This document shows positions 44,945 through 53,271 of a stretch of DNA of 64,000 nucleotides, in pieces (position 1 is the stretch's first letter; every line of letters begins with the position of its first letter). Below the pieces are notes generated by a model that was given only the letters and a program-made list of their open reading frames with translations, searched no databases and was not told where the DNA came from. The position numbers were made by a program, and so were the translations under genes. The stretch covers positions 103,258 through 167,257 of the forward strand of contig QAIB01000011.1 in assembly GCA_030418545.1 (NCBI GenBank), written 5' to 3'. The stretch is from Xenophilus aerolatus (GTDB taxonomy: Bacteria > Pseudomonadota > Gammaproteobacteria > Burkholderiales > Burkholderiaceae_C).

Positions 44945-45454
44945 CTACTTGAAGCGCCTGGCGTAGCGCCGCCGGTGCGCAAGAGCGCCCGCGAGCGGGG
45001 CAGGGGCCGTGATCCGCAGGCTGTCGTAGTGGGCCTTGGCGTCGTCCTCGGCGTGTTCGGCCAGCACGTACTGCATGTTGTCGAAGCTGTAGACGCGCTT
45101 GCGCGTGCCCATGTGGACGACGCCGGGCTCCGGGCTCACGTCGAACTTGCCGTCGATGCTGACCGGGATCGGCCCCATCGCGCCGCCCTTCTTGGCCAGG
45201 TCGTTCTGGAACTGGTAGATGCGGGCGATCGTGAGCGGGCCGCAGTAGCCGTCCTCGACCAGCGGCTCCAGCTTGTTCTGCTCGCGCGACGTCACGTAGC
45301 GGTCCGCATAGCCGTCCTTGCGCTCGAAGTAGGTGATGTTCAGGCAGATCTGCGCGAGCATCACGTCCTCCCGGAGGTTCACGGCGCCGTGCCCGACCGT
45401 GTAGTCGATCGAGTACTTGCCCTTGGCTTCAGGGTTCTCGATGGTGAAAGCCAT
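44945..45454 (-). CDS. small PG-binding-like protein of unknown function, downstream of hcp
   Basis: A 169-residue protein, start MAFTIENPEAKGKYS at 45454. The segment LVEDGYCGPLTIARIYQFQN, followed by VSIDGKF, resembles the peptidoglycan-binding repeat DGxxGPxTxxAIxxFQ. No signal peptide is visible, so if it reaches the periplasm it may travel with the T6SS, which would make it an effector-like candidate (inference). It is 69 bp after hcp and 36 bp before the OmpA gene. No toxin catalytic motif is recognised. Confidence 0.6.
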   Translation of the reverse strand: MAFTIENPEAKGKYSIDYTVGHGAVNLREDVMLAQICLNITYFERKDGYADRYVTSREQNKLEPLVEDGYCGPLTIARIYQFQNDLAKKGGAMGPIPVSIDGKFDVSPEPGVVHMGTRKRVYSFDNMQYVLAEHAEDDAKAHYDSLRITAPAPLAGALAHRRRYARRFK

Positions 45455-45523
45455 GGCGTTGTTCCAGGCGGGGTGCTGAAGCGACGGCGCGCGGTGCCGC
45501 TGGGCACCGCGCACCGCGGCTTC

Positions 45524-46006
45524 TCAGGTGACGTTGTCCTCGTCGATGGTCCAGGTGACCTCGGGGCCGGCCTTCAGGGCGCCCTTTTCGTCCTGCGTCT
45601 TGTATTCGATCTTGACCTTCTTGCAGGAGCAGTTCACGGTCTCGACCACATCGCCGCTGGCCGAGCCGCCCACCGACACGCTGGTGATGAAGGCCGTCGT
45701 CAGCGTGATGATGATGTAGTCCTGCTGGCCGTCGCCGGACTTGCGACCCGTGAGCTTGAGCTCGTCGATGTGCGAGCCCTTGATGCACGACTTGGACAGG
45801 TTCGGCGAGGCCTTGTCGAAGATGTGGGTGAAGCTGAGGTCGTGCGGGGTGGCCTTGCCGCGGCCGGCACCGCCGCCCACGCCGGAGCCGGACGCATTGG
45901 TCACGCCCCAGGACCAGCTGAGGATGTCGATCTCCTTCTCGTGGCCCTTCTTCTTGGACTCGCCCTCGATGCTGTTGGTCAGCTTGGCGAAAAAGTCTGA
46001 ACTCAT
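45524..46006 (-). CDS. hcp: T6SS inner tube protein Hcp (TssD)
   Basis: A 160-residue protein with classical Hcp1 features: DFFAKLTNSIEGESKKKGHE, IDILSWSWGVTNASG, DLSFTHIFDKASPNL and VKIEYKTQDEKGALKAGPEV. It forms hexameric rings inside the sheath. A ribosome site GAAGGAGCAC precedes ATG 46006. It follows tssC by 149 bp, a gap in which I see no clear terminator or promoter. Confidence 0.97.
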   Translation of the reverse strand: MSSDFFAKLTNSIEGESKKKGHEKEIDILSWSWGVTNASGSGVGGGAGRGKATPHDLSFTHIFDKASPNLSKSCIKGSHIDELKLTGRKSGDGQQDYIIITLTTAFITSVSVGGSASGDVVETVNCSCKKVKIEYKTQDEKGALKAGPEVTWTIDEDNVT

Positions 46007-46155
46007 CTTCGTGCTCCTTCAATAAGCCCGCTGGGCAGGCTGGTGGGGTGTTGAAAACTCTCGGCTCCCGGCTGTCAGGCGCAGGGCCTCGGCTGTGAGC
46101 TGTCCATAGAACGAATGCGGGCGGCGCAATTCAAACTCGCCGCGCCGCGCGCCAC

Positions 46156-47649
46156 CTACTTGCCGCCCTTGGCCGAGGGCAGCTTGGAAACAAGGCGCAG
46201 CGACACGGTCAGGCCTTCGAGCTGGTAGTGCGGGCGCAGGAAGAACTTCGAGGTGTAGTAGCCCGGATTGCCTTCGACTTCCTCCACCACCACCTCCGCG
46301 GCAGCCAGCGGCTTGCGTGCCTTGGTTTCCTCGGACGAGTTGGCGGGATCGCCGTCGACATAGTTGGTGATCCACTTGTTGAGCCAGCGCTCCATCTCTG
46401 CGCGCTCCTTGAAGCTGCCCACCTTGTCGCGCACGATGCACTTGAGGTAGTGCGCGAAGCGGTTGCAGGCGAACAGATAGGGCAGGCGCGCCGCCAGGTT
46501 GGCGTTGGCCGTGGCGTCGGGGTCGTCGTACTCGGCCGGCTTGTGCAGCGACTGGGCGCCGATGAAGGCCGCGAAGTCGGAGTTCTTGCGATGGATCAGC
46601 GACAGCAGGCCCGCCTTGGACAGCTCGGCCTCGCGGCGGTCGCTGATGGCGATCTCGGTCGGGCACTTCTGGTCGACGCCGCCGTCGTCGCTCGGGAAGG
46701 TGTGCAGCGGCAGGTTCTCCACCGCGCCGCCCGACTCGATGCCGCGGATGCGCGAACCCCAGCCGTAGAGCTTGTACGAACGGTTGATGTTGGTGGCCAT
46801 CGCGTAGGCCGCATTGGCCCAGGCGTACTTGCCGTGGTCGGCGCCCGCCGTGTCTTCCTCGAAGTCGAACTCCTCGACCGGGTTGGTGTTCGCGCCGTAG
46901 GGCGTGCGCGCCAGGAAGCGCGGCATGCACAGGCCGAGGTACTTGGAGTCGTCCGACTCGCGCAGCGAGCGCCAGCCGGCGTACTCGGGCGTGAGGAAGA
47001 TCTTGGTGAGGTCGCGCGGGTTGGCCAGCTCCTGCCAGCTCTCCATCTGCATCAGCGAGGGGCTGGCGCCGGTAATGAAGGGCGCGTGCGCCGAGGCCGC
47101 GATCTTGGCCATCTCGCCCAGCATCTCCACGTCCGGCGGGCTCTGGTCGAAGTGGTAGTCGCCGACGATGGCGCCGAAGGGCTCGCCGCCGAACTGGCCG
47201 TATTCCTGCTCGTAGATCTTCTTGAACATCGGGCTCTGGTCCCAGGCCGCGCCCTTGAACTTCTTGAGGTTCTTGGCCAGTTCCTGCTTGGAGATGTCCA
47301 TCACCCGGATCTTCAGGTGCTCGTCCGTCTCGGTGTTGTTCACCATGTAGTGCAGGCCGCGCCACGCGCTCTCGAGCTTCTGGTACTCGGGGTGGTGGAT
47401 GATCTTGTTGATCTGCTCGGTGAGCTTGGCGTCGATCGCGGCGATCATGGCCCCGATGGACTTGGTGACGTCCTTGCCGATGAGCTGTGTCTGGCTCAGC
47501 GCCTGCTGCGCGAGCGTCTGCACGGCCTGTTCGACGGCGCTCTTGGCCTCGTCGCTGCGGGGCTTGAATTCCTTCTGCAGCAGCGACGCGAAATCGCTGC
47601 CGGCGTACTCGACGTCTTTCAGAGGACTCTGCTGGAGTGCTTCTGCCAT
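46156..47649 (-). CDS. tssC: T6SS contractile sheath large subunit TssC
   Basis: A 497-residue protein, normal length. Signature blocks: LESAWRGLHYMVNNTET, MFKKIYEQEYGQFGGEPFGA, FLARTPYGANTNPVEEFDFE and LPYLFACNRFAHYLKCIVRD. It forms the sheath with TssB, 26 bp upstream. GGAGAGAAC is the ribosome site. Confidence 0.97.
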   Translation of the reverse strand: MAEALQQSPLKDVEYAGSDFASLLQKEFKPRSDEAKSAVEQAVQTLAQQALSQTQLIGKDVTKSIGAMIAAIDAKLTEQINKIIHHPEYQKLESAWRGLHYMVNNTETDEHLKIRVMDISKQELAKNLKKFKGAAWDQSPMFKKIYEQEYGQFGGEPFGAIVGDYHFDQSPPDVEMLGEMAKIAASAHAPFITGASPSLMQMESWQELANPRDLTKIFLTPEYAGWRSLRESDDSKYLGLCMPRFLARTPYGANTNPVEEFDFEEDTAGADHGKYAWANAAYAMATNINRSYKLYGWGSRIRGIESGGAVENLPLHTFPSDDGGVDQKCPTEIAISDRREAELSKAGLLSLIHRKNSDFAAFIGAQSLHKPAEYDDPDATANANLAARLPYLFACNRFAHYLKCIVRDKVGSFKERAEMERWLNKWITNYVDGDPANSSEETKARKPLAAAEVVVEEVEGNPGYYTSKFFLRPHYQLEGLTVSLRLVSKLPSAKGGK

Positions 47650-47675
47650 GGTGTTCTCTCCTCGGTGGCGGGTGA

Positions 47676-48185
47676 TCAGGCGGCGCTGCCGTCTTCGGGC
47701 TTCTTGGCGGCGGCGAGCGACTGCAGCAGGGCGGGGTCGTCGAGCACCTTGGCAAGCAGCTCTTCCGCGCCGCCCTTGCCATCCATGTAGGTGACCAGGT
47801 TGCTCAGCTGGTTGCGCGCCTCGAGCAGCTTGTTGAGCGAGTCCACCTTGCGCGCCACGGCGGCGGGCGAGAAGTCGTCCATGCTCTCGAAGGTGAGTTC
47901 GACCTTCAGGTCGCCTTCGCCGGTGAGCGTGTTCTCGACCGCGAAGGCCGCGCGCGGCTTCATCGCCTTCATGCGGGCATCGAAGTTGTCGACGTCGAAC
48001 TCGAGGAACTTGCGGTCGGCCACCGGCGCCAGCGGATCGGCCGGCTTGCCGGACAGGTCGGCCAGCACGCCCATGACGAAGGGCAGCTGCACCTTCTTCT
48101 CGGCGCCGTACAACTCGACGTCGTACTCGATCTGCACGCGGGGCGCACGATTCCGGGCGATGAATTTCTGACTGCTCTTGGACAT
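47676..48185 (-). CDS. tssB: T6SS contractile sheath small subunit TssB
   Basis: A 169-residue protein. The motifs SSQKFIARNRAPRVQIEYDV, KKVQLPFVMGVLADLSG and FDVDNFDARMKAMKPRAAF define TssB. Partner of TssC in the sheath and, via TagJ, of ClpV. The ribosome site AGGAG lies 6 bp before ATG 48185. Confidence 0.97.
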   Translation of the reverse strand: MSKSSQKFIARNRAPRVQIEYDVELYGAEKKVQLPFVMGVLADLSGKPADPLAPVADRKFLEFDVDNFDARMKAMKPRAAFAVENTLTGEGDLKVELTFESMDDFSPAAVARKVDSLNKLLEARNQLSNLVTYMDGKGGAEELLAKVLDDPALLQSLAAAKKPEDGSAA

Positions 48186-48241
48186 GACGGCTCCTGGCGG
48201 ACGGGTGAAGGTGGAGGGGGAAAGGGGCGCGGGAGGCCGCG

Positions 48242-49276
48242 CTAATCGGATTCGGAGGCCGCGCGAGCGCCCGTGACGTGCTCGATGGTGTTCATCGCGT
48301 CGGGAGCGAGGTTGGCGATGATGTCGAGGAAGCTCACGCCGATGAGCTTCTTGGCGCGCTCGATCAGCAGCGGTGCGGGGTTGCCGGGCTCGGCGCGCTT
48401 GAGGTAGTCGATGACGCGGTCGAGCATCAACAGCGCGTCCTGCCGCGTCGCGATCTCGCCGCGCATCGCCGGCGCCGCGCCGGGGCCGGTGCGGCCCTCC
48501 GGCGAGGGTTCCACGGCGCCGTCGGCTTGCGGATCGGCGGTGCCGGTGGCGGCCTGCACCGCCTGCTGCAGCACCTGGCCGATGCTGCGCAGACGCGAGA
48601 AGTCGACGGCGTCGGAGCGGCCGCTGCGTTCCACCAGCAGGTTCTGCAGGCCCGCCACCGCCGGGGCCACCGCGCGCAACGCGGCCGCGGTGTCGGGGTC
48701 GCTGGCCAGGATCTCTTCCAGCGCGCCCTGCACCTGCGCCGGCGAGTAGCCTGCATCGCCCACCGGTGCCAGTGCGTTGCGTGCCACCGCCACGTCGCGC
48801 ACGCGCAGCGGGCCGACGCTGCGTGCGTTGCCGATCAGTGCGTCGTAGAGGTCGCGCGGCACGAGCGATTCGTCCGACAGCGGCGCCAGGGCGTTGAGCC
48901 GCATCGTCGGGTCGTTGTCGTCGTCGGCGTCGAGCTGGGGATGGATGCCGTCCCAGTGGCGTTCGAGCAGGCCCGTGAGCAACTGCATGCCCAGCCCGAA
49001 GCCCGCGACGCCCTGGCGGCGTGTGGAGGTGCGCAGCAGCAGCACCGCGGGGCGCACGTCCTTGGTACGGCGCAGCAGCTCCGTGGCGAGATCGCCGACC
49101 TGGTTCCAGTCCGGGTCGACGGCGGGGATCACGGTGTCGCCGAACTGCTGTTCGGGCTTGCCCAGTGCTGCGGTTTCCGCGGCTGTGAAAGCCGGGTCGT
49201 ACTCCAGGTCGTCGCCACAGGGCGAAGCCTCGCTGATGGGCGCCTGCAATGCGTCGACGAGATCGGGAGTGAGCAT
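48242..49276 (-). CDS. tssA: T6SS protein TssA (ImpA N-terminal domain type)
   Basis: A 344-residue protein. The N-terminal ImpA_N domain has ISEASPCGDDLEYDPAFTAA, LLRRTKDVRPAVLLLRT and the WDGIHPQLD motif. The C-terminal part (IGVSFLDIIANLAPDAMNTI) matches the short TssA class that ends with a sheath/baseplate-binding domain. It primes or caps sheath growth. Start is MLTPDLVDAL at 49276; longer in-frame options cross the divergent tssJ promoter region and look non-coding. First gene of the minus-strand group. Confidence 0.93.
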   Translation of the reverse strand: MLTPDLVDALQAPISEASPCGDDLEYDPAFTAAETAALGKPEQQFGDTVIPAVDPDWNQVGDLATELLRRTKDVRPAVLLLRTSTRRQGVAGFGLGMQLLTGLLERHWDGIHPQLDADDDNDPTMRLNALAPLSDESLVPRDLYDALIGNARSVGPLRVRDVAVARNALAPVGDAGYSPAQVQGALEEILASDPDTAAALRAVAPAVAGLQNLLVERSGRSDAVDFSRLRSIGQVLQQAVQAATGTADPQADGAVEPSPEGRTGPGAAPAMRGEIATRQDALLMLDRVIDYLKRAEPGNPAPLLIERAKKLIGVSFLDIIANLAPDAMNTIEHVTGARAASESD

Positions 49277-49347
49277 GTTGCCTGTTCGAATTCGCTGGTG
49301 ATAATCAAAGATGCCCACCACAGGGTCAATGCAACGAAGGAAATAGC
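49277..49347. promoter_or_regulatory. divergent intergenic region tssA / tssJ
   Basis: This 71-bp gap must hold the start signals for both the tssA-tssB-tssC-hcp group and tssJ, unless promoters lie inside genes. It is locally A/T-richer than its surroundings (GATAATCAAAGATG). No convincing -35/-10 pair was found. AAGGAAATAGC just before ATG 49348 is the tssJ ribosome site. Confidence 0.35.
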
Positions 49348-49878
49348 ATGAGCGAGATCGGTACCTGCCATTCGTCCTATGGCCGCCGTTCCCTGATGGG
49401 GTGGATGGGTGCGGCGATGGCCGGTGCGGCGGTCCTGCTCGCCGGATGCGCCGCACCGCCGAAGCCGGTCGTGACGCCGGTGGCGCTCTCGCTGGTCGGC
49501 GCCGCCGATGTGAACCCCGACGCCCGCGGACGTGCATCGCCGGTCACCGTCCGCGTCTACGCACTCAAGACCTCTGGTCCCTTCGATGGCGCCGACTTTT
49601 TCTCGCTGTACGAGAAGGACCAGGCCACGCTCGGTGCGGAGCTGGTGCAGCGCGAGGAGATGCTGTTGCGCCCCGGCGAGACCCGCAAGCTCGAGATGAC
49701 GCTGCCGGCCGATGCCAAGGCCCTGGCCTTCATGGCGGCGTACCGCGACCTGGACCGTGCGCGCTGGCGCGAGGTGCGCGCCGTGGAGCCGGGCAAGCCC
49801 ATCGGACTCAATGTCGTGTTCGGCGCGCGGCAGATCCGCCTCGAGCCAGCGCCCCCGCCGCCCGCGCCCGCGAAGTGA
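49348..49878 (+). CDS. tssJ: T6SS outer-membrane lipoprotein TssJ
   Basis: A 176-residue protein. The signal peptide ends with lipobox VLLAGC, Cys34. The mature part has the TssJ beta-sandwich pattern: VNPDARGRASPVTVRVYALK, FFSLYEKDQATLG and ETRKLEMTLPADAKALAFMA. It anchors TssM to the outer membrane. Transcribed away from tssA and converging on the degenerate TssM-like gene. Confidence 0.95.
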   Translation: MSEIGTCHSSYGRRSLMGWMGAAMAGAAVLLAGCAAPPKPVVTPVALSLVGAADVNPDARGRASPVTVRVYALKTSGPFDGADFFSLYEKDQATLGAELVQREEMLLRPGETRKLEMTLPADAKALAFMAAYRDLDRARWREVRAVEPGKPIGLNVVFGARQIRLEPAPPPPAPAK

Positions 49879-49905
49879 GCGCGCCGCGGCGCGGACGACT
49901 CCTTC

Positions 49906-50964
49906 TCAAGGCTGCGGCCTCGCCAGTCCCTGGTCCTCGGGAATCCAGCGGCCGAACAGTTCGCTGACGAATGCGCCGTCCGGCCCCGAGGCGGTGAAAC
50001 ACAGCACCTGCCACGCCAGCAGACCAGGCGCGTCCTCCAGCTGGGCCATCTGCTCGGACAGACGCTTCAGGCCGGGGCCCAGGCCCTGCATCGCTTCGAC
50101 GAAGGCGTGCACGTCGGCACGCGCCGATGCCTCGCGCATCTGGGGCAAGAGGCCCAGGCGCAAGGCCTGCAGGCGCAGCATCAAGGGATCGAACAGCAGG
50201 TCGAGGGCCGGCGGCGAGTCGGGACCCGGTGCCCGGGGGCCCGCGCGCAGGCCGAGCGTGCGCGCGAGCACTTCCGGCGGCAGGGCGGCACGCACGGTCG
50301 CGTAGCCTGGCAGGCGCTGCAGGCCGGTGACGATCACGTACACCGGCAGGTGCACCCGCAGCCCGTGCACAGTGTCCTGCACGCGGCGGCACAGCAGCTC
50401 CAGGGTGGGGCGTGCCACGGACGCATCGGCCTGCAGTGCGGCGGTCGACACGCACACGGCGACGCCGTCGAGCGGCAGGCGGGGCCGCAGTCGAACCAGC
50501 TCGCGCAGCGCGCGCAGCCACAACGAATCCTGGGGCAGGGCCGGTGCGAGGGGAGGCGGGCACACCTCGATCGCCGCCACAGAGTCCATGAGCCACCAGC
50601 GCCAGAAGATGTCGCCTTGCCCCGCATCCGGCGGCGCCAGCGGCCCGGCGGGGTGCGCCGCTGCGAGCAGGCCCGGCAGATCGGCCGCCGGGTCGCCCGC
50701 GAACAGCACCCAGGGTCGCCGGCGCGGCGGCGAGTGCCGGTCACTCGCGCGGCACAGGGCGCGGCGCGCTTCCCGTGCCGCGCTGCGCAGGGCGCCCAGC
50801 GTCGCGGGCAAGGGCGGCGGATGGGTGCGCTCCCAGAGGCGGATGCGTGCTTCGAGGGCGCGCCGTCGTGCGGCCCGTCCGGCACCGAGCAGGGTCCACC
50901 ACAAGAGTCCCCAGGCGGCGAAACAAAGGGCCAGGGCCAGCCAGAAGCTCGGGAGCCATCGCAT
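49906..50964 (-). CDS. reduced IcmF/TssM-like protein without Walker A
   Basis: A 352-residue protein, under a third of the TssM length. One membrane helix (7-27). The rest aligns by eye with the cytosolic part of TssM: RPWVLFAGDPAADLPGLLAA takes the place of the Walker A stretch (no GxxxxGKT), WRWWLMDSVAAIEV that of the WWFTDEAVLIDT stretch, LPVYVIVTGLQRLPGY that of LPVYVLVTKSDLLYGF, and GAFVSELFGRWIPEDQGLA that of YFLTTLLKDVVFPEQRLA. The TssM third helix and periplasmic domain are missing. It follows the DotU-like gene by 6 bp, mirroring tssL-tssM. Likely a non-catalytic partner or regulator of the membrane complex. Confidence 0.7.
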   Translation of the reverse strand: MRWLPSFWLALALCFAAWGLLWWTLLGAGRAARRRALEARIRLWERTHPPPLPATLGALRSAAREARRALCRASDRHSPPRRRPWVLFAGDPAADLPGLLAAAHPAGPLAPPDAGQGDIFWRWWLMDSVAAIEVCPPPLAPALPQDSLWLRALRELVRLRPRLPLDGVAVCVSTAALQADASVARPTLELLCRRVQDTVHGLRVHLPVYVIVTGLQRLPGYATVRAALPPEVLARTLGLRAGPRAPGPDSPPALDLLFDPLMLRLQALRLGLLPQMREASARADVHAFVEAMQGLGPGLKRLSEQMAQLEDAPGLLAWQVLCFTASGPDGAFVSELFGRWIPEDQGLARPQP

Positions 50965-50970
50965 CGCGGG

Positions 50971-52305
50971 TCAGCGCTCCACGGTCTCGAGAAACACGTA
51001 GTCGGCGACGGTCTTCTCGCCCGATCGGTCCGCGCCCAGGCGCTCGCGCAGGCGCAGCAGGTAGGCCGATGCGAGCTCGAAGGGCGGCGGGCCGGGCTCG
51101 GCCCCGAGCTGGCCCCGCGGGACCGCCACGGCCGTCACCAGCACCGTGCCGAAAGGGGGACTCACGAGCCAGCTTGCCGGAACATCGGTGCCGAAGCTGA
51201 GCGTCTGGCCCGGCGCCGTGTCGACCATCTGGGCGCCCTCCGACCGGAAGTGCAGGACGGCGCCGTCGGCGGTGTAGTAGTCCACCCAGAGTTGCGCGTC
51301 GTGCGCCGGCGCTTTCACCGCCACCCGCACCGGATCGCCTTCGCGCAGCTGGCCATCGCGCGCAGTGGGGGTGCCCACCTGCAGGCCGGCGCGGCCCTGG
51401 CGGTTGCGCGCCAGGTAGGGCTTGAGCATGGTCACGACTTCGCAGTACGGCCACGGGCGAATCTGCAGGTCCACGTCGGCCGTCGTGACGCCCGGCATCC
51501 GGCCCACATCGCGTTGCACGCGATCGATGTCCTCGCGCTGCGGGACGAAGCCGCGCACACGCGCGTTGCCGTGGGCGTCGACGGTGGCGGCCAGGTCGGC
51601 ACAGGCGTACGCCTGGAACTGGCTTTCGAGACGCTCGCCCAGGCTCGACGGCGCTTCGGCGCCCCGACCCAGCAGTGCCGACAGCAGCAGGCCGAGCGGG
51701 ACGAGCGCGAGCAGAGCCGCCGCGGTGCGCAGCATCGCGCGTTGCCGGTGCTGCGGGTCGCGGGAGCGGGCGGGCTCGATGGGGGGCGGCTGTTGCGGCA
51801 CCAGCGGCACGTCGCGCAGGGCCCGCACATCGATCGGCGCCAGCGGCAACTGCGCGGCGTGCAGGGCGATGAGCTTGGCGATCTCGCCGTCGCCGTGCTC
51901 CCGTTCGAAGTAATACTGTCCCTTGAAGCCCAGGGCCAGGGCGTACCAGTAGATCTCGCGCAGCTCGGCGTCCTCGCCCTTGAGGGCCGAGAGGTGATGG
52001 AAGAACTCCGTTTGTGCATTGGTCGAGTTGAAGAGCTGCATCTGCAGCGGCGCCGCGCTGTCGGCCCAGCGCGCATGGCGCGCCATCAGCTCGTCGAACC
52101 AGGCCACGAGCGCGAAGCCGGCGGACTCGACGTGGCGCAGCGGCTTGCCGGCGCCCAGCGCATTGCTGCGCGCCCGATCGAGCAGCCGGCGCGCACGTTG
52201 CTGTGCCTCGCCGCCGGTGAGCGGCGCCGCGTGCGCCGTCGCGGGGGCGTCCAGCGCCAACCCGAAGGTGAAGACGGGCGCGTAGAAGTCGAAGAGCCGC
52301 GGCAT
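50971..52305 (-). CDS. second DotU/TssL-like protein with BON-like and DUF4384-like periplasmic part
   Basis: A 444-residue protein. The DotU-like domain (1-165) includes FALVAWFDELMARHARWADS, FNSTNAQTEFFHHL and YALALGFKGQYYF. One helix is near 190-212. A BON-like segment follows (about 222-290, GNARVRGFVPQREDIDRVQR), then a DUF4384-like domain (about 300-430, LWVDYYTADGAVLHFRSEGA). No OmpA peptidoglycan domain, unlike the TssL at 11881. With the reduced TssM-like gene it forms a minimal second L/M pair. Confidence 0.7.
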   Translation of the reverse strand: MPRLFDFYAPVFTFGLALDAPATAHAAPLTGGEAQQRARRLLDRARSNALGAGKPLRHVESAGFALVAWFDELMARHARWADSAAPLQMQLFNSTNAQTEFFHHLSALKGEDAELREIYWYALALGFKGQYYFEREHGDGEIAKLIALHAAQLPLAPIDVRALRDVPLVPQQPPPIEPARSRDPQHRQRAMLRTAAALLALVPLGLLLSALLGRGAEAPSSLGERLESQFQAYACADLAATVDAHGNARVRGFVPQREDIDRVQRDVGRMPGVTTADVDLQIRPWPYCEVVTMLKPYLARNRQGRAGLQVGTPTARDGQLREGDPVRVAVKAPAHDAQLWVDYYTADGAVLHFRSEGAQMVDTAPGQTLSFGTDVPASWLVSPPFGTVLVTAVAVPRGQLGAEPGPPPFELASAYLLRLRERLGADRSGEKTVADYVFLETVER

Positions 52306-52545
52306 GACGACCCGGCCCTAGCGGGCGGCCGGGGCGCTGCCGGGCGATCCGTGCGCGCACCCACCCCGTCGGCTCCCGACCATGTCCACCCCCAAATCAA
52401 GTGGAGGTCATTCTTGAAGCCGGTGCGCGGGCGCGCCATACCGCGGGGGAGCTATGCCGTTCGTGCAGCGCCGCTGCCTTGCTGCGAGGCGCGTTCGCCG
52501 TTATCGTCAACGCCAGTCAGCGCGCGTGCCCACGCCCATCCAGCC

Positions 52546-53241
52546 ATGAAAATCCTGATCGCCGATGACCACCGGCTCGTCATCGAGGCAGTCAAGACCA
52601 AGCTCTCCGAACTGCAGAGCGACATCGAATTCGTTCTCGCGATGAGCGTGGACGAGCTGTTCGCGGGCGCGGCCGACGACGTCGATCTGGCGCTGGTCGA
52701 CCTGAACATCCCCGGGGCCGAAGGCCATTCCCACATCGACGAGCTGCGCCGTCGCCATCCGGCCGTGCCGGTGATCGTGCTCTCGGGCTACGAAGACCCG
52801 GCGATCATGCGCGCCGTGCTCGAGCGCGGCGTGCTGGGCTTCATTCCCAAGGCCTATTCGCCCGACGTCATGCTCTCGGCCGTGCGCCTGGTGCTGGCGG
52901 GAGGGGTCTATGTGCCGCCCATGCTGCTGTCGGCGCTGCCTCCGGGCGTGGTGGCCGGCGTTGCGGCCGGCAGCGCGGTACCCGCGACGGCGGAGGGGGC
53001 CGTCCCCCGCATCGCAGGCATGGGATCGCCCACCCTGGAGCACCTGCGCAAGGTGCTGACGGAGCGCCAGGTCGAGGTGCTGCAACTGCTTTCGCAGGGC
53101 AAGCCCAACAAGCTCATCGGCCGCAGCCTCGGCATCAGCGAAGGGACCGTGAAGATCCACCTCGCGGCCATCTTCCGCGCGCTCAACGTGCGCAACCGCA
53201 CCGAGGCGGTGGTCGCCGCGCAGTCGCTCACCGAAGCCTGA
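52546..53241 (+). CDS. NarL/FixJ-type response regulator
   Basis: A 231-residue protein. The receiver domain has LIADDHR and phospho-acceptor Asp52 (ALVDLNIPG), Ser/Thr in VLSGYED and Lys in FIPKAY. After an Ala-rich linker (about 128-160) the LuxR helix-turn-helix is TERQVEVLQLLSQGKPNKLI, SEGTVKIHLAAIFRALNV. No kinase is adjacent, so it is an orphan; HK1 and HK2, which lack outputs, are candidate partners (inference). Start ATG 52546. The 240-bp gap before it (52306-52545) is shared with the divergent DotU-like gene and shows no clear promoter. Confidence 0.92.
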   Translation: MKILIADDHRLVIEAVKTKLSELQSDIEFVLAMSVDELFAGAADDVDLALVDLNIPGAEGHSHIDELRRRHPAVPVIVLSGYEDPAIMRAVLERGVLGFIPKAYSPDVMLSAVRLVLAGGVYVPPMLLSALPPGVVAGVAAGSAVPATAEGAVPRIAGMGSPTLEHLRKVLTERQVEVLQLLSQGKPNKLIGRSLGISEGTVKIHLAAIFRALNVRNRTEAVVAAQSLTEA

Positions 53242-53271
53242 GAGGGCCTGCCGCCGCGCGAGAATCGCGGC

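Noticed and set aside
50107..52545. Long open frame running upstream of the response regulator
   Set aside because: It is antisense to the reduced TssM/TssL genes, and its product is repetitive Arg/Gln/Gly; the regulator clearly starts at 52546.
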